Notes under the pieces: model-generated
Told to the model about the DNA's origin: nothing
Databases searched by the model: none
Seen by the model: the letters and a program-made list of their open reading frames with translations, nothing else
Translations under genes and position numbers: made by a program
Shown here: positions 1 through 6,983 of the stretch, piece after piece
How positions within the stretch are numbered: position 1 is the first letter of the stretch
Layout of the letters: each line of letters starts with the position of its first letter
NCBI GenBank assembly: GCA_004195335.1
Contig: SDWK01000752.1
Location: 1-8,543, forward strand
DNA from: Shewanella sp.
Lineage (GTDB): Bacteria; Pseudomonadota; Gammaproteobacteria; Enterobacterales; Shewanellaceae
Length of the DNA stretch: 8,543 bases
Direction: 5' to 3'

Positions 1-1500
1 ATTGCATGCTTCAGTTATGTTTTCGAGAATCTTAACCATCGCCAGAGTGTCCAGCTCGCAATAGCCAAGCAGGGCCTCCCTGGTTTTGTTGATTTGCGAT
101 TTGTCTGTGCTGTGCTGCATGGCCATCCAGGCATATGCGGCTGACATGCCGTCGCCGATTTCCAGATCTTTGTAGCTCAGCTCCGGTACCAATACCGGCA
201 AAACCGCTTTGATGGAGTAGCTTCCTCGAAAGCCCGGTTCGTAGACATGGTAATTCCTGAACGGATCGGCAAGGTCAACAAACCGGTCAATGATTGCATC
301 GATTTGTTTTTTCTTTCGAGGGAACCTTTCGGCAAGCTCTCTCAGGATGCGGATTTCATATCCCTTATTCCAGGCAATGATGTTGCCCTTCTCGGGCAGG
401 TCTGCCAGCAGGCTTTCCAGAAATTCCTGCTGGGGAGTTTCTGTTACGTCTGCGAGAAACGCTTTGTGGTGCAATTTTCCTCCCCGGCGTTTGAGCTGGT
501 GGAGGGAATACTGAAAGGGGACGTGCTGGTAGGCCGAAGTGCCATCAAAGATGGGCACCGCCATGCCCATACCGGTCGTTTCAAAATCCAGAAAACTCAG
601 AGGATATGTCAGGTGCGAGAGAAAGTCGGAGACGGAAGTTGCATCAAACAGTCTGGCCTTTTTTAGATATCCATCCTGCTGAATCTGCTGTCGCCACTTG
701 AGTTCATCCCGGGAAATATCTTCCAGTTTCACCTGACCCTTTCGGTAGTAGGCGAATGGGTCAGGTTTGCCGATAGCTCGAAATGAGAATACCGAAGGGG
801 AGGGGATGTGCGCCCAGCAGTGCTCACCAAAGAAGCAGTCGTAAGGGGATGAACAATGGGGGCCGATGTCGATATCCGGTTCCTCGCCTGAGATGGCAGC
901 ATGCAGGCGTTGAAGCTCCAGCTCAATGGTCTTTTGCTGCTCCTTGACCTCAGTGGTCAAGTCGGTAATGGCAAAGAGCCTTTTGGGGGAGAGGCGTCTT
1001 TTTCGGACATAACTGGTGTTGATGTGAACCAGGTGCACCTTGCTGATGGGAACATCAGCACTCTTGAGGACGTAATACTGGAGAGCAAGGTCCTTTTTAT
1101 GAACTTCTTTGACACTGGTCGACGACTTCACCTCATACAGGTGCCAGTATCGGCCGTTTTTGATCAGAATGTCAGCCTTGATAAAAATACCGTCAAACCT
1201 GAATGACGCTTCATAGATTACTTTTTCTCCCTCTTTCATGAGCTGCTGTGTTTTTGCAATCTGCTCATCTTCGCTCATCCCTGCATAGGGGATAGCTATC
1301 CCGCCGGGGAAAAGTTGTTGGGCCAGGTTGCCTACGTCAGTGCCCACACTCATGGCTGATGGATTGTTCGTGGTCGTAGTGCGAAGATCTGGTCGATGTA
1401 TCGTCAGCCACAGAGCTTTATGGCACTGTGATCCTGTGATGAAGAGTGATTTGCTGAGGTGTGCCATGGGTCTTTTCGACCGTATCGATGCTTTAGGCAT
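1..1500 (-). CDS. DUF2779 protein: Fe-S PD-(D/E)XK nuclease plus DEDD exonuclease-like domain (3' end outside window)
   Basis: The minus-strand frame is open from the left edge to an ATG at 1500, giving 500 codons with the C-terminus missing. The N-terminus (SKSLFITGSQCHKALWL) is typical of DUF2779 and Cas4-like nucleases. Asp110, Glu123 and Lys125 (LYEVKSS) form a PD-(D/E)XK site. Cys26 with Cys216, Cys222 and Cys228 matches the split four-cysteine iron-sulphur pattern of Cas4/AddB-type nucleases. The C-terminal DUF2779 part resembles a DEDD 3'-5' exonuclease: FLDFET (Asp305, Glu307), AWNKGYE (about 376-382) and YCELD (Tyr480, Asp484). The start is chosen because CCTCC at 1507-1511 (GGAGG on the coding strand) lies 6 nt upstream. 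The start overlaps the end of the WYL gene by 8 nt, so the two are co-transcribed and probably translationally coupled. A DNA-processing role is inferred from the domains; the substrate is unknown. Confidence 0.88.
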   Translation of the reverse strand, partial: MPKASIRSKRPMAHLSKSLFITGSQCHKALWLTIHRPDLRTTTTNNPSAMSVGTDVGNLAQQLFPGGIAIPYAGMSEDEQIAKTQQLMKEGEKVIYEASFRFDGIFIKADILIKNGRYWHLYEVKSSTSVKEVHKKDLALQYYVLKSADVPISKVHLVHINTSYVRKRRLSPKRLFAITDLTTEVKEQQKTIELELQRLHAAISGEEPDIDIGPHCSSPYDCFFGEHCWAHIPSPSVFSFRAIGKPDPFAYYRKGQVKLEDISRDELKWRQQIQQDGYLKKARLFDATSVSDFLSHLTYPLSFLDFETTGMGMAVPIFDGTSAYQHVPFQYSLHQLKRRGGKLHHKAFLADVTETPQQEFLESLLADLPEKGNIIAWNKGYEIRILRELAERFPRKKKQIDAIIDRFVDLADPFRNYHVYEPGFRGSYSIKAVLPVLVPELSYKDLEIGDGMSAAYAWMAMQHSTDKSQINKTREALLGYCELDTLAMVKILENITEACN

Positions 1501-2506
1501 GGTCCGCCTCCAAGTTGTAATTTTTAGCCATACTCCGGCAGGTTTCGATCATTTCCTCACGATGTTTCTTGGGGCTAAGGACCTCAACCTGTGAGCCGAA
1601 TCCGAGTAGCCACCATCTGAGTTGCGCCGTGTCGGCAACTTCAGCCTCGATCAGCACCCGCCCGTCTTTCCTGTCTGTGATTTTCTGATTTTCACAAAGC
1701 GGACTCTCCCTGAGATGCTGTGCTGCTCCTCTTGTGAACAGGGCTTTCAGTCGGATTTTTTTATCAAGCTCCTGGCCAAATCCGAGAGCTCCCCCATCGA
1801 TGTATTCTTGCAGGTCAAATCCTTCAATTTCGGCCGCGTCTTTATCGAGCCCTGCTGCATCACTCATGCGGTGCAGTGCAAAGAGGCGAGTGTCATCGTA
1901 GTCCCAGCAGGTGGCTGCCAGATACACAACAGGGTCCGAGAATATCAGCCCGAGGGGATTCAATTCATAGCGCTTGTTTTGTCCTCCGACGGCCTGATAG
2001 GACACCTCAAAGCGCTTGTTACGAAAGAGGCTGTCATAGACAACATCGACGACATCTGCGCAGACCGTTGGCGGCAGGAGGGGTTGGGTCCTCGGGACGA
2101 CGCGTATTTTGTCAGGCCAGTCTGCAATCAGGTCGTCCTCCATGGTGTTCAGGAGATTGTTTGCCTGGGTGACGTGAGGGGTAAGGGTGGCGGCGTAACT
2201 CGTAGGGAGCAATCGCTTGAGGTACTCATCTGCCATGCGAAAGGTAAGGGCGGTCGTGAGATCCATTCCCGGAACGTTCAGTCCGCCAGCCTGCGGTTGC
2301 CAGCTCCACCCTTGAGGTTTGTTCCCGTCGCACTCCAGCGGAAAGCTGGAGTCAATCAGCTTGTGAAGATCCCGTTCGATGGTTCGACGACTGACCATGT
2401 CCCCTGGAGCCAGGGCCTGGAGTTTTTTGTGGATCGTTCCAGCATCGGTTTTTCCCCGCCCGGGGATCATTCTGAGGATGTGCCAGTGTCTGACGATGGT
2501 TTCCAT
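1493..2506 (-). CDS. WYL-domain transcriptional regulator
   Basis: This 337-residue protein has the usual length and layout of WYL regulators. An N-terminal winged helix lies at about residues 5-55 (SRRTIERDLHKLI at 39-51 is the recognition region). A WYL core lies at about 160-225, where NPLGLIFSDPVVYLAA (183-198) carries VYL in place of the WYL signature and is followed by LFALHRMSD. A C-terminal WCX-like part ends in LRWWLLGFGSQVEVLSPKKHREEM. Such proteins, including BrxR and CapW, often repress defence operons and may sense a nucleic-acid ligand. The frame stays open to 2695, but ATG 2506 is preferred: it has GGAGG 5 nt upstream, and the extra 63 residues would cover the promoter and operator. 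It overlaps the DUF2779 gene by 8 nt and is divergent from the MBL gene. Autoregulation is inferred from palindromes in its leader. Confidence 0.9.
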   Translation of the reverse strand: METIVRHWHILRMIPGRGKTDAGTIHKKLQALAPGDMVSRRTIERDLHKLIDSSFPLECDGNKPQGWSWQPQAGGLNVPGMDLTTALTFRMADEYLKRLLPTSYAATLTPHVTQANNLLNTMEDDLIADWPDKIRVVPRTQPLLPPTVCADVVDVVYDSLFRNKRFEVSYQAVGGQNKRYELNPLGLIFSDPVVYLAATCWDYDDTRLFALHRMSDAAGLDKDAAEIEGFDLQEYIDGGALGFGQELDKKIRLKALFTRGAAQHLRESPLCENQKITDRKDGRVLIEAEVADTAQLRWWLLGFGSQVEVLSPKKHREEMIETCRSMAKNYNLEADHA

Positions 2507-2511
2507 GTCGG

Positions 2512-2516
2512 CCTCC
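2512..2516 (-). promoter_or_regulatory. Ribosome binding site of the WYL gene
   Basis: GGAGG on the minus strand lies 5 nt before ATG 2506. It decides between this start and the longer open frame that reaches 2695. Confidence 0.75.
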
Positions 2517-2545
2517 GTTCTCTCAGTCAGAGTTAACTCGATCTG

Positions 2546-2562
2546 GCGACCAATGGTGTCGC
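2546..2562. promoter_or_regulatory. Operator-like palindrome, copy 1
   Basis: GCGAC-N7-GTCGC, followed by AT as in copy 2. It lies 40 nt upstream of the WYL start codon, inside the probable leader of the WYL transcript. The central N7 differs from copy 2 while the arms are identical, the pattern expected of a protein-binding site. Binding by the WYL protein is inference. Confidence 0.6.
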
Positions 2563-2590
2563 ATTTGAATCGATATATCAGAAATCCAAA

Positions 2591-2607
2591 GCGACCTGGT
2601 TTGTCGC
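2591..2607. promoter_or_regulatory. Operator-like palindrome, copy 2
   Basis: A second GCGAC-N7-GTCGC, exactly 45 bp from copy 1 (left edge to left edge). Including the flanking AT, 14 of 19 positions match copy 1, and all differences are in the centre. It lies just downstream of the predicted leftward promoter, at about +5 to +21, a position suited to repression by blocking the polymerase. Confidence 0.62.
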
Positions 2608-2618
2608 ATAGGGAGTCT

Positions 2619-2647
2619 ATAAGATTGGAAAGGTTTTGGTTTGTCAA
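2619..2647 (-). promoter_or_regulatory. Sigma70-like promoter for the WYL-DUF2779 operon
   Basis: On the minus strand a perfect -35 box TTGACA (2642-2647) is separated by 17 nt from TCTTAT (2619-2624), a 4/6 match to the -10 consensus. Transcription would start near 2612, leaving a leader of about 105 nt that contains both palindromes. No equally convincing promoter was found for the rightward MBL gene. Confidence 0.55.
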
Positions 2648-2733
2648 GATTGATGATCTGTCTCTTTTGGTAGCACCTTGGGAGAATAGGAGCAAGCTGA
2701 GGGTTTGTTGCTTGCTTGAAAAGTGAAAACAGC

Positions 2734-2740
2734 AAGGAGG
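2734..2740 (+). promoter_or_regulatory. Ribosome binding site selecting a TTG start
   Basis: AAGGAGG lies 5 nt before TTG 2746. The upstream in-frame TTG at 2716 has no comparable site, so this decides the start of the MBL gene. Confidence 0.75.
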
Positions 2741-2745
2741 GCAAA

Positions 2746-3987
2746 TTGAAAATTACAATCCACCGTGGCAGTAGGGAAATCGGGGGTACCTGCATCGAGC
2801 TTGAAGCCGATCGTACCCGTATCCTGTTGGACCTAGGGGCACCTCTCAGCGAAAAGAGTCGATATCTGAATCCAAAACAGATAAGGCCTGATGCCGTATT
2901 GATCAGCCACCCTCATCAGGACCACTATGGTCTTATTGAGCAGCTCGACGAGGAAACTCCCGTCTTCATCGGTGGGTTGGGGAAATCCTTGATTGATGCA
3001 ACTAGAATTTTCTTAAACAGGGAGTGTCCACGGAACAATTTCAAACACTTTACGCACCGCAAATCATTCTGTGTCGGCGATTTTGTCATCACACCTTATC
3101 TCATGGACCATTCTGCCGTAGATTCCTATGCTTTTTTGATCGAAGCCGAAGGTAAGCGCCTGTTTTACAGTGGCGATTTTCGTGCTCACGGACGCAAATC
3201 TGTCCTGTTTGATCGTCTGATCAAAGACCCTCCCCGCAATATTGACCTGCTGTTTATGGAGGGCACAATGTTGCGGCGGGACAACAGCCAATTTCCTCTT
3301 GAAGAGGATGTGCAGAAAAAGATCAATGAGCTGATTGGCGATCAGCAGAATATGAGCTTCTTGATCTCCTCATCGCAGAACATTGACCGCCTCGTTTCGG
3401 CCTATAAGGCTTGCAGGGCTACGGGGAAAGATCTCGTTCTGGATATTTACACCGCCTGGGTGCTGGAGCAGATGCATCAGGTCACCAGGAATGTACCCGA
3501 TATGAATTGGGAGCAGGTGAGGGTGTATGCCAGCAATCGACAGTATCAGGCCCTGAAGGCAAACCCGGACTATTTCGGTAGTTTTGCCCATCGAATCTGG
3601 GGCAACCGGGTCACCATGGATGAGTTGAACACCGACCCGGCCAACTACCTTTTTTGGGGCAAGATGTCCCATTATAAATGGATCCGCAAGTTCATGGAGC
3701 ACGCGCCCCTTACGCTGATCTACTCCCAATGGCAGGGATATCTAAAATGCTCAAATGCTGAGTATTACGGAGCGCAGGAGATTGCCGCCTTCAAGAATGA
3801 TCCACGGGTCAAATTTATCTACGCCCATACCAGCGGGCATGCAACCCTCACCGATTTACAGAGTTTTGCTCAAGCCCTGAATCCGCGGGCCTTGATTCCT
3901 GTTCATACCGAATTTGCCGAGGATTACCCAGGTCATTTCGATAACGTGTTCCCTCTGAAGGACGACACCCCCTTTGAGCTTGTTTAA
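2746..3987 (+). CDS. MBL-fold beta-CASP-like nuclease (RNase J-like metallo-hydrolase)
   Basis: The 413-residue product begins with the RNase J/CPSF-like strand pattern (KITIHRGSREIGGTCIELE, then RILLDLGAPL). It has the zinc-binding motif HPHQDH at 55-60, His122 (MDHS), Asp144 (YSGDFR), HTSGHA at 361-366 (motif B His) and IPVHTE with His387 (motif C). The middle, about 200-345, fits a beta-CASP insertion. All metal ligands are present, so it is probably an active RNase or DNA nuclease; the substrate cannot be read from the sequence. It is shorter than RNase J (about 550 residues) and lacks that family's C-terminal domain. TTG 2746 is preferred because AAGGAGG lies 5 nt upstream. It is divergent from the WYL gene across a region with two palindromes and may be controlled by that regulator. 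No terminator hairpin is evident after the stop. Confidence 0.88.
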   Translation: MKITIHRGSREIGGTCIELEADRTRILLDLGAPLSEKSRYLNPKQIRPDAVLISHPHQDHYGLIEQLDEETPVFIGGLGKSLIDATRIFLNRECPRNNFKHFTHRKSFCVGDFVITPYLMDHSAVDSYAFLIEAEGKRLFYSGDFRAHGRKSVLFDRLIKDPPRNIDLLFMEGTMLRRDNSQFPLEEDVQKKINELIGDQQNMSFLISSSQNIDRLVSAYKACRATGKDLVLDIYTAWVLEQMHQVTRNVPDMNWEQVRVYASNRQYQALKANPDYFGSFAHRIWGNRVTMDELNTDPANYLFWGKMSHYKWIRKFMEHAPLTLIYSQWQGYLKCSNAEYYGAQEIAAFKNDPRVKFIYAHTSGHATLTDLQSFAQALNPRALIPVHTEFAEDYPGHFDNVFPLKDDTPFELV

Positions 3988-4222
3988 GCAGGGTATCCCG
4001 GTCGTTTTGTCTGCTTCGCGAATGGACGAAGAGGGCTGTTGAGCGAAACGTTGAGAGCCTCGGCTGTGCTGAACTCATGTGGTTGCGAAGGGTGGACTTG
4101 AAAGAGGTAGATCTCACATGCGATGTCGTTTATGGACAGGCCTGAATGGTGTGTCTGTATTATGCTGGCTAGCTTAATGTGTTTTGATCTATTATTGGCA
4201 GGTCATTTGTCTGGGGTTTGAA

Positions 4223-4258
4223 GATGACCTTACTGCTTTTTTCGATGAGAATGGTTAG
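4223..4258 (+). pseudogene. Decayed 3' end of a paralogue of the 130-aa gene at 5750-6142
   Basis: Twelve codons here (DDLTAFFDENG, then stop) align without gaps to codons 118-129 of the 130-residue hypothetical protein (NDLAALFDEDDW). The DNA matches at 29 of 36 positions by eye, and the tryptophan TGG of the intact gene is TAG here. Upstream of 4223 I see no further clear similarity, and the frame has a TAA at 4175-4177. Only the tail of the former copy remains, 1.9 kb from the intact gene and on the other side of the nuclease gene. Confidence 0.5.
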
Positions 4259-4454
4259 AGGGGGTTGGGGCAGAGTGACTCTGAGAATTCGTTATCCAAA
4301 TTGTTTTGAATGACTCTCTTCCTGAATACCACATCGAAAAGAAAAACACGTTTGTTGATTTCTTTGATTGATGTGGCCGAGAAGAGTGCAATCGTCTCGC
4401 TTGTGCAGGGTTCGCAGTTTCGACCAGCAAGGGCTAAAGAGGTGGTCCCGGTTG

Positions 4455-4467
4455 GTTATTTGATAAC
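4455..4467. promoter_or_regulatory. Small perfect palindrome upstream of the nuclease gene
   Basis: GTTAT-TTG-ATAAC lies 26 nt before ATG 4494 and 13 nt before its ribosome binding site. It could be an operator or a small RNA hairpin in the leader. A 5-bp arm can occur by chance, so this is weak. Confidence 0.25.
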
Positions 4468-4480
4468 AACAAGACTGATT

Positions 4481-4486
4481 GGAGGG
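4481..4486 (+). promoter_or_regulatory. Ribosome binding site selecting ATG 4494
   Basis: GGAGGG lies 7 nt before ATG 4494. An in-frame TTG at 4479 overlaps this site and is therefore not the start. Confidence 0.75.
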
Positions 4487-4493
4487 AATTCAG

Positions 4494-5486
4494 ATGGTTG
4501 GAGTTGAAACGAGAGATTTTAAGCGTGGCATTGATAAGAAGCGAGCTCTAGAAAACGCGGAAGTTTTTTTTGCATCTCCTCTTGGGCAAAAAATCCTGAG
4601 TGCAAGGCATGGTGAGCGGAACCCCTTCCATGTATGTATCCGTGATAATTATTTCAATATTTATTGGAATGGTTGTTCAGTTCTTAAATTCAGCCCTAAT
4701 GCGAGCAAGAATGTCTACACAATTCACCATAAGTATGTTCATGGTGAAAACGGTAAGGCGGACACCTATCTTTCACTAGAGTCCAATGGTCAGGTGATGA
4801 TTGACGATTTGTCTACTGGGACCCGTAATGGTTGGTCTTTCGTTAAAGATATTATTGATCCCGCCATAGAAATAGGGAACATTCCCCTTCTGGAGAAGTA
4901 CGCGAGTAAAAGTGATGATGAAAGGCCTAAAGAAAAGGCTTTACTTAAATCTTACCTTGAGGGCGAAAAGAGGCCGTTTCTTCTGGATCTTGAAATAGCC
5001 TTTTCTCGACTGAATGGCGAAAGTAAGCCTGTTGCAGATCGGATCGATATGGCTGAAATTGTTTATGATGAAAACGGTACCCCTGTATTGAAGCTAGTTG
5101 AAGTAAAGGCGTTCGATGATCCACGGTTAAGGGCAAATAGGGAGGATGATCTTAGGTCGCATGAGAAAAAAATTATGTGTCAAATGAATCTTTATCAGCA
5201 GTTTATTCACGATGAGGAATTGAAAATACAGCGGAGCTACCGAACCGTTGCCGCAAATATGTTGAAATTTGGCTTTGATAAATTTATGAATGGCTTAGGA
5301 AGCCAATCTGCGTCTGAGGTCCTTCGTGATTTTCTCACGCGTGGAGTTGTTGATTCGAAACCCCATCTATTGGTCCTGACTGATAAGAAGGATCGGGATG
5401 AAGCGGGTCAGCAATTTCAGCGATTGCAAAAGGTAATTGCGGAGAAGTATCCGGCTCTCAGGCTCATTCAGGTTGGTAAGGGTTAA
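4494..5486 (+). CDS. Unassigned PD-(D/E)XK superfamily nuclease
   Basis: The 330-residue protein belongs to no family I can name. Its middle carries a complete PD-(D/E)XK signature in the right order: Glu167 (LLDLEIAF), Asp185 (DRIDMAEI), Glu203-Val-Lys205 (LKLVEVKAF) and Gln230-x3-Tyr234 (CQMNLYQQF), the last as in RecB/Cas4-like enzymes. The N-terminal 150 residues form a separate, probably beta-rich domain (RDNYFNIYWNGCSVLKFSP at about 50-68), possibly for substrate or partner binding. The C-terminus (about 290-330, LLVLTDKKDRDEAGQQF) may be a small alpha/beta element. No signal peptide, membrane segment or cysteine cluster is seen. ATG 4494 has GGAGGG 7 nt upstream. It stands alone, with long gaps on both sides. 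A restriction or anti-phage role is plausible from the fold and neighbours but not shown. Confidence 0.82.
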   Translation: MVGVETRDFKRGIDKKRALENAEVFFASPLGQKILSARHGERNPFHVCIRDNYFNIYWNGCSVLKFSPNASKNVYTIHHKYVHGENGKADTYLSLESNGQVMIDDLSTGTRNGWSFVKDIIDPAIEIGNIPLLEKYASKSDDERPKEKALLKSYLEGEKRPFLLDLEIAFSRLNGESKPVADRIDMAEIVYDENGTPVLKLVEVKAFDDPRLRANREDDLRSHEKKIMCQMNLYQQFIHDEELKIQRSYRTVAANMLKFGFDKFMNGLGSQSASEVLRDFLTRGVVDSKPHLLVLTDKKDRDEAGQQFQRLQKVIAEKYPALRLIQVGKG

Positions 5487-5489
5487 GTT

Positions 5490-5630
5490 ATGAACAATTG
5501 AGCCGCAGTCGTTCTCAGGTACAAGGCGCTGGCGGTGCACTTTGAAGTTGAATCTACCGAAGCCGACTCTTATTACGATGATTCGCAGATACCCTGGAGT
5601 AGGTTAGCCGTAAATACACGATCTATCTGA
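5490..5630 (+). pseudogene. Possible short interrupted ORF in the 263-bp gap after the nuclease gene
   Basis: ATG 5490 is followed by two codons and a TGA (5499-5501). The same frame then stays open for 42 codons with protein-like composition (LRYKALAVHFEVES, then SYYDDSQIPWSRLAVN) up to TGA 5628. Reading the first TGA as a former TGG would give a peptide of about 46 residues. No relative is recognised, and a frame of this length can arise by chance. The rest of the gap to 5749 shows no gene. Confidence 0.2.
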
Positions 5631-5749
5631 TATCGATGAGGTCCGTTTCTAGGGAAAGTGTAACGATGGGGGGAAGTGGAGATTGATTACAATGCTCAGA
5701 ATGGAATTGTATTCAATTAAAGCAACGCATATCCGGCAGCCGAGTATTT

Positions 5750-6142
5750 ATGAGTAAAATTGGGGTTTTCTGGATTCATCAAGGTGTTGTTCTGGGGCGG
5801 GCGCTCCTTCTTTCTGGTGGCGAAGAGGGAATGCCCGGTCTGCTTGACAGCCCTGATACCCATGTTGACCTGTGGGAGCGCCAACCAGGGCTCATAAAAT
5901 TGCCCTTGCCCCTGCGTCGATCCGAATATTTTTCGATACCCAGGGGGCGGGTTCTTTGGGACAGAAAACAGAATCGTTCCATCGTCTACATGGATTCTGA
6001 ATTGTTCAGCCCGGATATCAAAATGAAGATCATGGTTTTCTTTGGCCTGGAGGGCTGCGAGGTGTCGTGGAAGACCGATTCTCACTACACCACGCAGTCG
6101 AATGACCTTGCAGCTCTTTTCGATGAGGATGATTGGGGGTAA
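5750..6142 (+). CDS. Conserved-looking hypothetical protein (130 aa)
   Basis: The product is a compact, soluble, charged-aromatic protein with no signal peptide or membrane helix. Blocks that look conserved are FWIHQGVVLGRALLL (7-21), DSPDTHVDLWE (33-43), IPRGRVLWDRKQNRSIVYMD (63-82) and FFGLEGCEVSWKTDSHYTT (97-115), with an acidic tail LFDEDDWG. It resembles conserved hypothetical proteins of gammaproteobacteria that I recall only by pattern, so no function is assigned. ATG 5750 has only a weak ribosome binding site (GAG about 8 nt upstream). The antisense frame at 5717-6085 is a shadow. The last codons have a decayed near-copy at 4223-4258, showing that this gene or its 3' end was once duplicated locally. 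Confidence 0.7.
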   Translation: MSKIGVFWIHQGVVLGRALLLSGGEEGMPGLLDSPDTHVDLWERQPGLIKLPLPLRRSEYFSIPRGRVLWDRKQNRSIVYMDSELFSPDIKMKIMVFFGLEGCEVSWKTDSHYTTQSNDLAALFDEDDWG

Positions 6143-6218
6143 TTGGAACTTGACTATGTCATCACTTTTGCGTTCCTGGGGCCTGTAAATCAGTTTGTGT
6201 AAATGACTTTGGTTTTAG

Positions 6219-6246
6219 TTGTCAGTAATCGGGCATTCTGTATTCA
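6219..6246 (+). promoter_or_regulatory. Candidate promoter for the 232-aa hypothetical gene
   Basis: TTGTCA (6219-6224, 5/6 to the -35 consensus) is separated by 16 nt from TATTCA (6241-6246, weak -10) in AT-rich DNA. Transcription would start near 6253, about 20 nt before ATG 6273. Confidence 0.3.
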
Positions 6247-6272
6247 AATATATTAGCAGGCAAAAAAAAATT

Positions 6273-6971
6273 ATGGATTTTCAAAAACACACATCTACGG
6301 AAATGGTTGAGCTATTCAACAGTAAGCCTTTTCAGGGGCAGTCTCCCGAAAAAGCCAGCGTTGTGTTTTTAAGTTCAGACGCGAACTATTCGCCTGATAT
6401 TTCAAATCATAAGTTTTTTAAACACATACTGGAGTATCAGAAGGACGGCATCGCGTTCTGGAAAAAGTATGGTTGCCACCACCCATTTCTATTGTCCAAT
6501 TACCCATTCAACAAGAATGCGGACGGCGTCCCTTTTCACAGAAATTTCAAAAAAATAGGTCTTGGCTCTGAGCATGCTGAGCACATTTCATTTCTCGAAC
6601 TTCTCGACATCCCAACAGTTGGAAACAAATCAGAAAACAAAAAATTATTTTACGACTTAATCTCTCTGCCGCACCTTGAATACATTGAAAGGCTCATGCT
6701 CGGTGGTGGCAACAAACTATTTTTAGTATCGAACGGGGTGCTGAGAGATATCGTAAAAATAAAAAAGATCTATCCAGTTTTCAAATGGCTCGACTTTGAA
6801 CTGAACCAAAAAGAACAATATTCAAAAGCAATAAAAGGAAATAAAATCAAAGAAATTTATCATTTTTCATCCACCCAAATACATGGTCAATTAAGTGAAA
6901 TATCATCGACTGTAAACGAGTGGCTTAAAAGGCCTGCTAACCATCCAATCAACGCGGACGGGAACTGGTAG
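6273..6971 (+). CDS. Hypothetical protein (232 aa), possibly uracil-DNA-glycosylase-fold-like
   Basis: The product starts with a helix, then a strand-loop VVFLSSDANYSPD (about 30-42). It continues with well-conserved-looking blocks FFKHILEYQKDGIAFWKKYGCHHPFLL and a proline-containing FLELLDIPTVGN, then a second strand KLFLVSNGVLRDI. The layout of a strand followed by a polar loop with Asp36 and Asn38, and a late HFSSTQIHG segment, is reminiscent of the uracil-DNA glycosylase fold. I cannot confirm that, and it is the weakest functional guess here. ATG 6273 is preferred over the in-frame TTG 6219, which coincides with a promoter-like -35 box; GCAGG about 12 nt upstream is a distant, weak ribosome binding site. 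The gene is visibly richer in A and T (many AAA, AAT, ATA codons) than the left-hand genes, suggesting separate acquisition. Confidence 0.68.
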   Translation: MDFQKHTSTEMVELFNSKPFQGQSPEKASVVFLSSDANYSPDISNHKFFKHILEYQKDGIAFWKKYGCHHPFLLSNYPFNKNADGVPFHRNFKKIGLGSEHAEHISFLELLDIPTVGNKSENKKLFYDLISLPHLEYIERLMLGGGNKLFLVSNGVLRDIVKIKKIYPVFKWLDFELNQKEQYSKAIKGNKIKEIYHFSSTQIHGQLSEISSTVNEWLKRPANHPINADGNW

Positions 6972-6983
6972 CCGAAATCCTCG

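Larger units (their letters stand above)
3988..4493. other. 506-bp intergenic region with decayed coding sequence
   Basis: No intact gene is supported here. A minus-strand frame (3848-4117) overlaps the end of the MBL gene. A plus-strand frame from ATG 4310 has no ribosome binding site and runs into the next gene. A plus frame at about 4077-4145 (MWLRRVDLKEVDLTCDVVYGQA, then stop) reads protein-like but has no recognisable relative. The stretch also holds a remnant gene end (4223-4258) and a small palindrome (4455-4467). A weak promoter candidate, TTGATT-N17-TGCAAT, near 4365-4395 could serve the following nuclease gene but is not strong enough to list separately. Confidence 0.5.

Noticed and set aside
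247..666. 139-codon plus-strand open frame
   Set aside because: Antisense to the DUF2779 coding sequence, whose motifs are in the minus frame.
1622..2536. 304-codon plus-strand open frame
   Set aside because: It is the antisense shadow of the WYL gene, which has a clear domain structure and a good ribosome binding site.
2507..2695. 63-residue N-terminal extension of the WYL protein
   Set aside because: It would cover the predicted promoter and both palindromes, lacks a ribosome binding site at 2695, and does not look like a WYL N-terminus.
4310..4507. 65-codon plus-strand ORF before the nuclease gene
   Set aside because: No ribosome binding site, runs into the start of the next gene, and has no recognisable motif.
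5717..6085. 122-codon minus-strand ORF
   Set aside because: Shadow of the 130-aa gene, which has more conserved-looking sequence blocks.
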